The notes under the pieces were generated by a model. The model made no database searches. It was given only the letters and a program-made list of their open reading frames with translations, and was not told where the DNA came from. Shown piece after piece: positions 16,405-24,653 of a stretch of DNA of 64,000 nt. Positions within the stretch are counted from its first letter, which is position 1, and every line of letters starts with the position of its first letter. The stretch is from the NCBI GenBank assembly GCA_021820065.1, contig JAKAEE010000003.1, positions 1-64,000 of the forward strand, given 5' to 3'. The translations under genes were made by a program, and so were the position numbers. Source of the DNA: Bacteroidota bacterium. Lineage in GTDB: Bacteria; Bacteroidota; Ignavibacteria; Ignavibacteriales; Melioribacteraceae.

Positions 16405-17049
16405 TTGGGAAGAGCGGTCGAGCTTAAAAAAACTTGGCGGGAACATCTACTGGACAAAAACTTTCGTGTTCGTGTTGGTTTAACTTTCTTCTTTCTGGCT
16501 ATCGCTCTTTTTTCGCTCGCAAAATTTCTTCCGTATAATGAAACACGCCCCGGTTTTTCCATGGATGATCCGTTTCTGGATCTGTTTTCACCAATCAAGG
16601 TAACGTGGCTAACATTCGGATTGATTTATTTGGGATTAATCATTGCCGTCACATCATTAAGTTTTTATCCGGAAAAACTTCTTCTTGCGCTTCAGTCTTA
16701 TACTGTAATTGCGTTGTTCAGACTGGCAACAATTTATTTTCTTCCGCTCAACGCGCCGGCGGCAATTATTCCGCTCAAAGATCCGTTCGTTGAATTTTTC
16801 GGCGGAGGTGCGACACTGCTTCGCGACCTGTTCTTCTCGGGTCATACCTCAATGATGTTTCTATTCTATTTGGTGAGTCCTAATAAAACATTAAAATGGA
16901 TTTTCCTTGCTGCAACTTTTTTAGTTGCCGGGTGCGTGCTTGTTCAGCATGTTCATTATACAATTGATGTTATTGCCGCGCCGGTGTTTGCCTACACGGG
17001 TTATAGGATTACTCTGCTGGTCGATTCCTACATAAAAAATCTTGAGTGA
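16405..17049 (+). CDS. PAP2-like membrane protein resembling sphingomyelin synthase
   Basis: This integral membrane protein has about six helices and two motifs of the sphingomyelin synthase/PAP2_C family: RDLFFSGHTS (D141, H147; family motif D3 ends in SGHT) and HVHYTIDVIAAP (H184, D188; motif D4 HYTxDV). H147, H184 and D188 would form the catalytic triad that moves a phospho-head group between lipids. Bacterial members are little studied; substrate and product are not known here. The only in-frame start is a TTG preceded by AGAGGG, four bases away. It lies between the CoA-binding and cobalamin-binding genes. Confidence 0.75.
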   Translation: MGRAVELKKTWREHLLDKNFRVRVGLTFFFLAIALFSLAKFLPYNETRPGFSMDDPFLDLFSPIKVTWLTFGLIYLGLIIAVTSLSFYPEKLLLALQSYTVIALFRLATIYFLPLNAPAAIIPLKDPFVEFFGGGATLLRDLFFSGHTSMMFLFYLVSPNKTLKWIFLAATFLVAGCVLVQHVHYTIDVIAAPVFAYTGYRITLLVDSYIKNLE

Positions 17050-17112
17050 ATTGGAATTTTTTTCCTTCCGCTATCGTTTATAATCTTGGTTAAAAGAAAG
17101 CAGCCAAAGTAA

Positions 17113-17757
17113 ATGATTTCTGAAGCGGCATATTTGCATTTCCTCAATTCCCTTCTTGATGGTGATAAAAAGCAGTGCATCCAAATAGTTGATAATTTAA
17201 TAGAGCAAAACGTTTCTGTTAAGGAAGTTTACCTTAATTTATTCCAGCGATCGATGTATCGCATTGGACAGATGTGGGAAAAGGAACGATGTTCTATCGG
17301 CAACGAACATGTTGCAACAAAAATTATTGAAGGACTTATCGAATATGTTGCGGTAAGCAGTCTAAGAGACCGAACCGATAAGAAATTAGCATTGGTAACA
17401 TGCCTCGATAAAGAATACCATGAGCTGGGGGCGCGAATGGTTACGGGTTTTCTTGAAGCACTCGGCTGGAACACTTTATTCGTCGGAGCGAATATTCCGC
17501 CTTCGGAAATAATGAAATTGATTAGAGAAAAAATGCCGGACGTTGTCGGCATATCAAGCAGCTTCTATATGAACATTACCAGGCTGATGAATTTAATCCA
17601 ACTCATCAAAGAAGAATTTCCCGATCAGGAAATAATCGTCGGCGGTCAAGCGCTTGCCGAAGGACGTTCTGAATGTCTATCAAGTTTTTCCAATGTTCAT
17701 TACATAACATGTTTGAACGGACTGGAAAAATACCTCGCCCAAACCCATCGTCTATAG
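17113..17757 (+). CDS. Stand-alone cobalamin-binding protein, CarH/LitR-like sensory domain
   Basis: The 214-aa protein contains only the helical B12-binding-2 cap (residues about 5-85) and a B12-binding Rossmann domain (about 90-205). The cap carries W55 followed by nine residues and E65-H66 (WEKERCSIGNEH), the W-x9-EH motif that places the adenosyl group in CarH-type photoreceptors. H103 in EYHELG is the expected lower cobalt ligand, and GGQAL is the later loop. The MerR DNA-binding domain of CarH is absent. The residue after W55 is Glu, not the His that ligates cobalt in illuminated CarH. It may be a cobalamin or light sensor acting on a partner protein. Confidence 0.82.
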   Translation: MISEAAYLHFLNSLLDGDKKQCIQIVDNLIEQNVSVKEVYLNLFQRSMYRIGQMWEKERCSIGNEHVATKIIEGLIEYVAVSSLRDRTDKKLALVTCLDKEYHELGARMVTGFLEALGWNTLFVGANIPPSEIMKLIREKMPDVVGISSSFYMNITRLMNLIQLIKEEFPDQEIIVGGQALAEGRSECLSSFSNVHYITCLNGLEKYLAQTHRL

Positions 17758-17830
17758 CATTTCTTTTTCAATTCTCTTCTACCGTTAGATTTTTTTATCT
17801 TAGCACCCGAAAATAATGCCGGAGATTATT

Positions 17831-20221
17831 ATGCATAAGTTTGTCAAAACATTTTCTCTTTTTCTTTTAATCACACTCTCAATTCATGCCCAAGAAAAAA
17901 TTAGAGATATAATAAAACCAGTTAATCTCGTTGCCGGAATTCCGGATTCGATGCTGATTAGCGATATGTTTTATTCTGAAAATTACAACGCAAAGTTTAT
18001 ACCGAATAAAAATGTGGAAGTAACTTACGACAAACCTTCCGGCAAAATTTATTTCAAACCGGATATGAAATTCTCCGGGATGACGCTTGTCGATTTCTCG
18101 CTCGGCAAATACACGTATTCAATACCGGTGATATCGCGCATACAACAAAAATTCAAATTCACTTTTAAGCCGGCTAAAAAATATAACAAGATCACTCTGT
18201 TTGGAAGTTTTAACGGTTGGGACCGAGGCAATCTGCCGATGAAGGAAGTAAAAGGAACCGGCGTTTACGAAGTTGAAGTTCCGCTCGAGCCGGGCAGATA
18301 CGAATACAAATTTTGGGGCGACGGCGAAGAAATTGTCGATCCGAACAATCCGGATAAAAAACCGAACGGCATGGGGGATTTCAATTCTCTCTTCAATGTT
18401 CCCGAACCGAAACTTGGAAAATTATTTTTGTATGTCGGCGGCAAAGAAATTTCTTCCGACGAATCGGAATTTAGTTTCATTTATGTGAATGATAAAGATG
18501 GAAATAAGATTGATCGTTCAAACGTAATAGCGCTGATCAACAATTCCGAGGTGACGAAAAAGGATTTGGAAATTTTGGGCAACAAGGTTGAACTCTCATT
18601 TCCAAAATCTGAATTGAAAGGAAATAATTTACTGCGTGTTGCTGTTACAAAGAATGGCAGACTAACTAATATTCAATATGTTTATCTGGTTGATGGAGTT
18701 TCGGAGAACGGAATAACCGGCAGCGACTGGCACGATGCAATAATTTATTCGTTGATGATAGACCGTTTCAGCGACGGAGACAAATCAATCAACAAGCCGA
18801 TCGTTCACGATTCGCTTTTCGCCAAAGCGAATTACATGGGCGGCGATTTCCAGGGCATAATCAACAAACTCAATGAAGGCTACTTCGATTCGCTCAACAT
18901 CAACACTTTATGGATTTCTCCGGTTAACGATAATCCCGACAAAGCCTACCAAGAATCGGTTCCGCCGCACAGATGGTACTCCGGTTATCACGGCTACTGG
19001 CCTATCTCGTCAACGAGAGTTGAAGACCAATTCGGCACGATGGATAAGTTGAAAGAGTTAATTGCCACCGCGCACAAGCATCACATAAAAGTTCTGTTGG
19101 ATTTTGTTGCAAACCATGTTCATGAGCTGCATCCGTTTTTTAAAGAACATCCGGATTGGTTTGGCAATTTGAAATTGCCGGACGGAAGATTGAACCTTCG
19201 CTTGTGGGACGAGTATAGACTTACAACGTGGTTCGAGCCGTATCTTCCGAAGTTTAATTATATCGGTTCTCAAACTGCTATTGATACTATGACTTCGAAT
19301 GCCGTGTGGTGGCTTGAAACAACAGGTGCCGATGGATTCCGACAGGACGCGGTGAAACATATCACGAATAAATTCTGGCGTGAATTGGAACGGAAAATCA
19401 AAAAAGAAATTGAGATTCCTCGAAACAAGAAAGTTTTTCAAATCGGCGAAACGTTCGGCAGTTACGCTCTAACCAATTCATACGTGAATAACGGACAGCT
19501 TTCGGCGCAGTTCAATTTTAATCTTTACGACACGGCGCTTCCGGCATTTCTCGATAAGAAAATTTCTTTCAAGACGCTCGATGCTGAAATTAAAAAATCG
19601 TTTTTAGTTTACGGTGAAAATAATTTGATGGGCAACATCATGGATAGTCATGACAAAAACAGATTCATGGCGTTTGCCGACGGCGATCTGCAGTTAAGCC
19701 AATGGAGCGCAACAGAAGAAGGGTGGAACAATCCGCCGGAAGTTCACAACCCCGCGAACTATGATAAAGCAAAACTTTATTACGCATACATGAATGCAAT
19801 TCCTGGACTGCCGGTAATTTATTACGGAAGCGAATTTGGAATGACCGGCGCATCCGATCCCGATAACAGAAGAATGATGCGTTTCGGAAACCAGTTGAGT
19901 CCGTACGAAAGAAAAATGCTGACTGACGTTCGCGAGATCGTAAAAATTAGAAAAGAAAATTCCGCACTGCGGCACGGGGATTTTCTCACGCTTGATGCAG
20001 ACACAAACATCTACGCGTTTATTCGTTCCGATATGAACGAGAGAGTTTTAGTTGTTTTGAACAAAAATGAAAATAACGAAAGTGTTGAGTTGATTTTACC
20101 GGGTGTTTACAAAATTAAATCTGCAGTTGATTTGATAAGTTATGAAAAGTTGGAGGTGGAAAGTGGAAAGTTGAAAGTAAACGTGAAAGGTGTTGGGTAC
20201 AGATTTTTGAGATTGCAGTAA
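17831..20221 (+). CDS. Secreted GH13 alpha-glucan hydrolase with CBM48-like domain
   Basis: After a signal peptide (MHKFVKTFSLFLLITLSIHAQ) comes a region of about 115 residues of unknown fold. A glycogen-binding-like E-set domain follows (TLFGSFNGWDRG ... GRYEYKFWGDG), then a second beta domain and the GH13 barrel (about 300-720). GH13 regions are LDFVANHVHELHP, GFRQDAVKHI with the nucleophile Asp, QIGETFGSY with the Glu, and MDSHDKNRFM. This resembles cyclomaltodextrinase or neopullulanase enzymes. I chose the second Met because GGAG sits before it. The last coding stretch contains a 7-nt-period repeat (EKLEVESGKLKV). Confidence 0.9.
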   Translation: MHKFVKTFSLFLLITLSIHAQEKIRDIIKPVNLVAGIPDSMLISDMFYSENYNAKFIPNKNVEVTYDKPSGKIYFKPDMKFSGMTLVDFSLGKYTYSIPVISRIQQKFKFTFKPAKKYNKITLFGSFNGWDRGNLPMKEVKGTGVYEVEVPLEPGRYEYKFWGDGEEIVDPNNPDKKPNGMGDFNSLFNVPEPKLGKLFLYVGGKEISSDESEFSFIYVNDKDGNKIDRSNVIALINNSEVTKKDLEILGNKVELSFPKSELKGNNLLRVAVTKNGRLTNIQYVYLVDGVSENGITGSDWHDAIIYSLMIDRFSDGDKSINKPIVHDSLFAKANYMGGDFQGIINKLNEGYFDSLNINTLWISPVNDNPDKAYQESVPPHRWYSGYHGYWPISSTRVEDQFGTMDKLKELIATAHKHHIKVLLDFVANHVHELHPFFKEHPDWFGNLKLPDGRLNLRLWDEYRLTTWFEPYLPKFNYIGSQTAIDTMTSNAVWWLETTGADGFRQDAVKHITNKFWRELERKIKKEIEIPRNKKVFQIGETFGSYALTNSYVNNGQLSAQFNFNLYDTALPAFLDKKISFKTLDAEIKKSFLVYGENNLMGNIMDSHDKNRFMAFADGDLQLSQWSATEEGWNNPPEVHNPANYDKAKLYYAYMNAIPGLPVIYYGSEFGMTGASDPDNRRMMRFGNQLSPYERKMLTDVREIVKIRKENSALRHGDFLTLDADTNIYAFIRSDMNERVLVVLNKNENNESVELILPGVYKIKSAVDLISYEKLEVESGKLKVNVKGVGYRFLRLQ
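20147..20181. repeat. 7-nt period tandem array inside GH13 coding end (heptad array 3)
   Basis: Units AAGTTGG, AGGTGGA, AAGTGGA, AAGTTGA, AAGTAAA run in phase within the last 30 codons of the GH13 gene. They encode the strand segment EKLEVESGKLKV. Because 7 is not a multiple of 3, a change of one unit would shift the frame near the C-terminus. Confidence 0.7.
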
Positions 20222-20275
20222 ATTGAATTTGATTTCAAATTAACTTTATTATAATTGCATTGAAGAGGGGAAAAC

Positions 20276-20441
20276 ATGCTGGGAGGGGAAGAGCAACATC
20301 GACAAAGAAAATCGATTCGATTAAAAGAATTCGATTATTCGAGCGGAAATTGGTATTACGTAACTATTTGCACGCATCATTTGGAATGAAGAAGACCTAT
20401 ACCGAATTAGAAAGTATATTCAATTGAATCCGTTGCGATGA
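20276..20441 (+). pseudogene. Remnant of REP-associated tyrosine transposase (RAYT, Y1_Tnp)
   Basis: The first 37 codons read RKSIRLKEFDYSSGNWYYVTICTH, which is the N-terminal signature of RAYT/IS200-like transposases. This ends at a TGA. Directly after, in another frame, comes YRIRKYIQLNPLR followed by a stop, which matches the C-terminal RIRxYIxxNP motif of the same family. The catalytic middle, including the HUH motif and the Tyr, is missing, so a large internal deletion has removed it. It is far too short to act. A hairpin of the window's palindrome family lies 34 nt downstream. It is absent from the ORF track. Confidence 0.78.
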
Positions 20442-20475
20442 GCAATTGAGAAAGACAAGTCGGTTCAAAATTAAA

Positions 20476-20501
20476 TAGGGGCTTGATAAATCAAGCCCCT
20501 A
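20476..20501. repeat. 26-nt palindrome beside RAYT remnant (hairpin E)
   Basis: TAGGGGCTTGAT, AA, ATCAAGCCCCTA is a perfect inverted repeat. Its arm GGGGCTTGA is shared with hairpin B. It is followed by GC-rich sequence and has no T-run on either side. Confidence 0.85.
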
Positions 20502-20516
20502 CGGCGCGATGCAAAA

Positions 20517-21707
20517 TTATCTTACCAAATAAATTTCTTTCTGGCGCGGGGAAATAAATTCACAGCCGTCTTTTGTTACAATAACCTCTTCTTCAATCGT
20601 TGCAATCCCGTGATTCGGAATTGTTAACCTCGGCTCGATTGTAAACACATTTCCTTCTTCCACGTCAAGCATTGGAAGATTTCCGTAACGTTCCCATTTC
20701 GGTCCTAACATTGCGCCGCCGTCGTGAACAAGTCTTCCAACTTGATGACCGAGTCCGTGCGGAAATTCTTCGTAGCCTTGTATTTGAATATAGTTACGTG
20801 CAATCTCATCGATCTCCCAACCTTTCTTGCCCGGCTTCAATTCTTTTGCAGAACGGGAAATCGATTCAACAATTACATCAAAACCTCTTTGCACTTCTGC
20901 GGGGGCTTTGTCTTCGTGCGGTTTTAAAATGTACCATGTGCGTTGAAGATCCGAACAGTAGCCATTTACCTTTACGCCAAAGTCCATGTTGACTACGTGA
21001 CCGGCTTCAACCACTCGATCTGTCGGACCCGCATGTGCACCGGCTGTATCCGGACCGGAAAAAACCGACGGGCAAAATTCTCTTTCCCATGATGATTCGA
21101 GACCTTTCTTTGCACACAAATCCAAAACAAAATTTGCGACTTGTTTTTCCGTTACGCCGGGTTTCAAATATTTTGTGACTTCATCAAAAATCTTCAAAGC
21201 TTCAGTAACCGCTTGTTTCATCATCTCAATTTCCGCGTTCGATTTTCTTCCCCGGAGTGCGGCAACAATATCTTCCGATGAAATAAGCGCGTCGGCATAT
21301 TTTGTATCTTTGAGATGATCGAGCAATTCCAAATACAAACCGTGCGTCATACCGTCTGCTAAAGTTGAATTGCGCGAATAGTTGATCGCGATCTTCGATG
21401 GTTTGTACATATCCAAAACTTCCAGCAACTTTTCTTTTACCGATTTCAGGTAGCCGTGAATATTTTTGTACGTCCCGACCATTTTCATGTTCTCCAATTC
21501 AAGAGAACCGACAATTGCATGAGTATCGCCATTCTTTGTTATTATAAATGCCGATTGCCATGTTGCGTTTGCACCGACGATCATATCGATCATTGGGTCT
21601 TTCATATTTCCCGTCTCGCGCACAAAGGTCATCCACATATCAATATTTTTTTCATTTAATATTTTTACTGACTGATCGATCTTTTCAAGAATCATTTCTT
21701 TAGACAT
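20517..21707 (-). CDS. M24 family metallopeptidase (Xaa-Pro aminopeptidase-like)
   Basis: The pita-bread metallopeptidase fold is shown by its ligand motifs: VNMDFGVKVNGYCSDLQR (two Asp), FPHGLGHQVGRLVHDGG (His), FTIEPRLTIP (Glu) and ATIEEEVIV (Glu). The N-terminal third is a creatinase-like domain. It should cleave an N-terminal residue ahead of proline or act as a related dipeptidase in the cytosol. I chose the ATG at MSKEMILEK because GGAGG lies 8 nt before it; the track begins five codons earlier at a GTG that is part of the Shine-Dalgarno region. Length is about 396 aa. Confidence 0.9.
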   Translation of the reverse strand: MSKEMILEKIDQSVKILNEKNIDMWMTFVRETGNMKDPMIDMIVGANATWQSAFIITKNGDTHAIVGSLELENMKMVGTYKNIHGYLKSVKEKLLEVLDMYKPSKIAINYSRNSTLADGMTHGLYLELLDHLKDTKYADALISSEDIVAALRGRKSNAEIEMMKQAVTEALKIFDEVTKYLKPGVTEKQVANFVLDLCAKKGLESSWEREFCPSVFSGPDTAGAHAGPTDRVVEAGHVVNMDFGVKVNGYCSDLQRTWYILKPHEDKAPAEVQRGFDVIVESISRSAKELKPGKKGWEIDEIARNYIQIQGYEEFPHGLGHQVGRLVHDGGAMLGPKWERYGNLPMLDVEEGNVFTIEPRLTIPNHGIATIEEEVIVTKDGCEFISPRQKEIYLVR

Positions 21708-21764
21708 AAAAAGAACCTCCACAAAATTTAGTATGCGTTAATTCAGAAATCGTTTTTAATCTTC

Positions 21765-21778
21765 GGCAGCATGCTGCC
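21765..21778. repeat. 14-nt perfect palindrome
   Basis: GGCAGCATGCTGCC lies upstream of the M24 peptidase gene and downstream of the PAS kinase gene, both on the minus strand. It might be an operator or a short relative of the other palindromes. The rest of the 204-nt gap shows nothing else I can name. Confidence 0.6.
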
Positions 21779-21911
21779 AGTTAACCTATTCTGCAAACCG
21801 AATCGCTAATTATTAATAGTTGACGCAAAATAAACTTATTCAAATGAGTCTTATTTATCAAGGAAATTGAATTACTTGTTGCAGCAATGATAAAAATATT
21901 TGTTGAAGTAA

Positions 21912-23498
21912 TTATTCGGCGGCAGGTTTGAGTAAAGTAAACGAGAATGTTGTTCCTTCACCAACGACACTTTTGGCTCCGATTGTTCCGCCGTTCAGCT
22001 CTATCATTTCCTTGCAGAGTATTAGACCGAGGCCTGAACCTTTTTCGTCGTTTGTGCCGTAAGTGGTATGATGAGCATCTATTCTGAAAAGTTTTTTCAA
22101 ATCATCTTCTTTGATTCCAACGCCGTTATCTGCTACGGAAATTTCTATTTCATTCTCTTTATCAGCAGACCGGAAAGTGATTGCGCCTTCTTGACGCGTG
22201 AATTTTATGGCGTTAGAAAGAAGATTCTGCAAAACAGAAAAAATCATATCTTCATCGGCAAAGACAGAAGCATTTCTATCTGCCTCGTTGATGATTTTGA
22301 TTTCTTTCCGGTTGGCATTGTTGGAGAGAAGATTGATCACCTGATTGATTTTTTGAGAAACAGAGAACGTTACCGGGTGAAACGGCATTTTTCCGTTTTG
22401 AATTCTAGACCACTGCAAAAGATTTTCCAGCAATGTAAAAACGCCTTTGGCGGCTTCGTTAATTTTTTCAGCGAAAAGTTTTATATCGCTCTTAGGTAAA
22501 TCGTCAATATCTTCGTAGATGAACTCTGAAAAACTTAGCAGAGAGCTAAACGGGCTTCTTAAATCGTGTGCAATGATAGAAAAGAATTTGTCTTTGGCGG
22601 CATTGGTATTCTTAAGTTCCTCCTCGGAATTTTTTAATTGAGTGTTCAATCGCCCCAGTTCATCTATCAAACGTTTGAGTTCCGCTTCATTTTTCTTAGT
22701 CTGAGTTATATCGCGAAGTATTCCCCGGTACGCAACAATTTTTCCTTCGTTATCTTTAACCGCGTAAGAGGTTTCGAGAAGTGTTTTGATCTCACCATTC
22801 AGGTTTTTGATAACGATTTCATAATCTTTAACAAATCCGCTTCTTTGCAGCTCATCTTGAAATCTTTTGCGGTCGCTTTGATTGATGTACAAATTTTTTA
22901 TTAAATCAATATTTTCTACTCCGCTTGAATCAATACCAAACAATTCCAGTCCGGCAGGATTTAACGAAATAAATTTTCCTTCCGGGGTGCTTTCATAAAC
23001 GACGTCTTTTATTTCCATAAAAAGATTTTGATACATGAATTGCGTTTCGATTAACAGAGCTTCCGCTTTCAATTGCTCGGTTAAGTCTCTTGCAACGCCA
23101 ACATGCGCCACCACGTTGCCTTCTTCATCTGTTACGACGGAAGTATTGAGCTCGATAAGAAATTCTTCTCCGTTCTTTCTTTTGTTCCAAATTCTTCCGC
23201 GCCATCCTTCTTTTGCGGTTGACGGTTGAATTTCTTTTAGTAGCGTCGGATTATTCTTGTTCGACCGGACAATTGCGACATGTTTTCCAACCAACTCCTT
23301 TGGATCGTACCCATAGACATTAGCGAAAGATTTGTTAACATAAAGAATGATGTCGCTTGTATCCGTGATCGAGATACATTCGTTAATTGAGTTGATGGTG
23401 TGAAGAGCAAGTTTGAGTTCGCCAATGGTCTCGGATGCGGGTCCGCTGATTTTGGAATAGCCGGAGGAGTTTTGATCTATGTTCGTTGCCTTACTCAT
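21912..23498 (-). CDS. Cytoplasmic PAS sensor histidine kinase
   Basis: A 528-aa kinase without membrane segments. Two PAS domains (about 32-145 and 158-270; the first ends in VGVARDLTEQ, the second in GILRDITQTK) are followed by a short coiled coil, HisKA with His311 (KFFSIIAHDLRSP), and HATPase (NLLSNAIKFT, VADNGVGI, GSGLGLILCK). The HisKA to end region closely resembles that of the TPR kinase at 50.6 kb (FFSIIAHDL...LLENLLxWS...NGKM/TGKM), suggesting a common origin. No response regulator is adjacent, so the partner and signal are unknown. A possible TAnnTTTG box (TATTTTTG) lies about 50 nt upstream. Confidence 0.92.
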   Translation of the reverse strand: MSKATNIDQNSSGYSKISGPASETIGELKLALHTINSINECISITDTSDIILYVNKSFANVYGYDPKELVGKHVAIVRSNKNNPTLLKEIQPSTAKEGWRGRIWNKRKNGEEFLIELNTSVVTDEEGNVVAHVGVARDLTEQLKAEALLIETQFMYQNLFMEIKDVVYESTPEGKFISLNPAGLELFGIDSSGVENIDLIKNLYINQSDRKRFQDELQRSGFVKDYEIVIKNLNGEIKTLLETSYAVKDNEGKIVAYRGILRDITQTKKNEAELKRLIDELGRLNTQLKNSEEELKNTNAAKDKFFSIIAHDLRSPFSSLLSFSEFIYEDIDDLPKSDIKLFAEKINEAAKGVFTLLENLLQWSRIQNGKMPFHPVTFSVSQKINQVINLLSNNANRKEIKIINEADRNASVFADEDMIFSVLQNLLSNAIKFTRQEGAITFRSADKENEIEISVADNGVGIKEDDLKKLFRIDAHHTTYGTNDEKGSGLGLILCKEMIELNGGTIGAKSVVGEGTTFSFTLLKPAAE

Positions 23499-23547
23499 CT
23501 ATGTCGGCACTAATTAAAGTTGCATTGCAATATAATTAATGTTCACG

Positions 23548-23555
23548 CAAAAATA
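23548..23555 (-). promoter_or_regulatory. Candidate -7 promoter box for PAS kinase gene
   Basis: On the minus strand this reads TATTTTTG, matching TAnnTTTG, about 50 nt upstream of the PAS kinase start. I could not find a convincing -33 element. Confidence 0.35.
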
Positions 23556-23603
23556 ATCTTTAACTTCTTAACCTGGTATGTTTCATGGGACGTCAAAAAA
23601 GAT

Positions 23604-24566
23604 TTAATCAAATTTCTTAGCCGCTTTCTTCAGACGGTCCATTATAGCAATGCCAAGCCCTTTTTCTTCAACCGGTTCAACAAGTATTAGGTCGAGTTTT
23701 TCTTTTTCTAATTCGTGAAGTGCAGAAAACAAGTTCGCCGCAGCTTCACGCAGATCTTTTTTCTCCGATAATATTTTTACGGCTGAAAATGAAAATTTGG
23801 TTTTCAATTCAGAAAAAAACAATACACCGATTTTTTTATTTGGGTCGAGAAATTTTGGATCCCAAAATTTAAGCGGAGTATGCGGCGAATAATGAAAGGG
23901 AAGTTGACCCGGTGAGGTCGGCTTATTAATGTCGATCTTTCCCTTTTCGAGCGTGCCGATTTCTTTTTCGATCTCTTCTTTTGATAACCCGCCCGGACGC
24001 AGCATGTAAAACTTTCCTTCGTGAAACTGTATTATAGTCGATTCAACGCCAACCTTGCATTTTCCGCCGTCAAGTATCATGTCAACTTTTTCGCCAAGAT
24101 ATTTTGAAACGTGAGAAGCTTCGGTAGGACTGAGATGACCAAACCGGTTAGCGCTCGGCGCAGCGATTGCCGTTCCGCTGCTTTTGATTAGCTGAAGGGC
24201 TACGGGATGATCCGGCATTCTAACGGCAACGGTTTGGTTACCGGATGTAACGATATCGGGAACAATTTCGGTTTTGGGAAGAACCAACGTTAGCGGTCCC
24301 GGCCAAAATTTTTTAATTAGCAAATCAATTTTGTCGTTATCGAACACGGCAAATTTTTTCAGAGAATCTTTTTCTGCGATATGTAGAATCAAAGGATTGA
24401 ATGTGGGACGTTTCTTTGCTTCAAAAATTTTAGCTACCGCGATCGGATTTAGAGCATCGGCGCCGAGACCATAAACTGTTTCAGTTGGAAACCCCACGAG
24501 TCCGCCTCGTTTTATTATTTCAGCCGCGGCGGTAATTGTATTGTTATTTGCTTTAACTAAATTCAT
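23604..24566 (-). CDS. Threonylcarbamoyl-AMP synthase, Sua5 type
   Basis: The enzyme makes L-threonylcarbamoyladenylate from Thr, bicarbonate and ATP, the first step of the t6A37 tRNA modification. The YrdC domain (about 1-205) shows GGLVGFPTETVYGLGADAL, KIFEAKKRPTFNPLILHI, KFWPGPLTLVL and APSANRFGHLSPT. A C-terminal Sua5 domain (about 220-320) follows, linked by SPGQLPFHYSPHTPL, as expected of the long Sua5 form rather than the short TsaC. The candidate -7 box ends only 7 nt before the ATG, so the mRNA may have almost no leader. Confidence 0.95.
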   Translation of the reverse strand: MNLVKANNNTITAAAEIIKRGGLVGFPTETVYGLGADALNPIAVAKIFEAKKRPTFNPLILHIAEKDSLKKFAVFDNDKIDLLIKKFWPGPLTLVLPKTEIVPDIVTSGNQTVAVRMPDHPVALQLIKSSGTAIAAPSANRFGHLSPTEASHVSKYLGEKVDMILDGGKCKVGVESTIIQFHEGKFYMLRPGGLSKEEIEKEIGTLEKGKIDINKPTSPGQLPFHYSPHTPLKFWDPKFLDPNKKIGVLFFSELKTKFSFSAVKILSEKKDLREAAANLFSALHELEKEKLDLILVEPVEEKGLGIAIMDRLKKAAKKFD

Positions 24567-24573
24567 TTCGACG

Positions 24574-24581
24574 CAAAGATA
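24574..24581 (-). promoter_or_regulatory. Candidate -7 box for sua5, close to its ATG
   Basis: The minus strand reads TATCTTTG, then seven bases and the ATG of the Sua5 gene. If used as in other Bacteroidota, transcription would start at or next to the start codon. No clear -33 TTTG is visible. Confidence 0.5.
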
Positions 24582-24587
24582 TAATAT

Positions 24588-24619
24588 TTTGTTAAAGAAG
24601 TGTAATTGAAATATCTTTG
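24588..24619 (+). promoter_or_regulatory. Bacteroidota-type promoter for hisN
   Basis: TTTG at 24588-24591 and TATCTTTG at 24612-24619 are separated by 20 nt, the spacing of the B. fragilis-type sigma-A promoter (TTTG-N19-21-TAnnTTTG). It would drive the gene at 24654. It is back to back with the sua5 box. Confidence 0.65.
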
Positions 24620-24653
24620 CGATTAGTTACTTGAACGATATTGATACAAAACA

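Larger units (their letters stand above)
20222..20516. other. Intergenic region with transposase remnant and palindrome
   Basis: This 295-nt stretch has no intact gene. It holds a RAYT-type transposase remnant (20276-20441) and palindrome E (20476-20501), listed separately. Confidence 0.8.
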
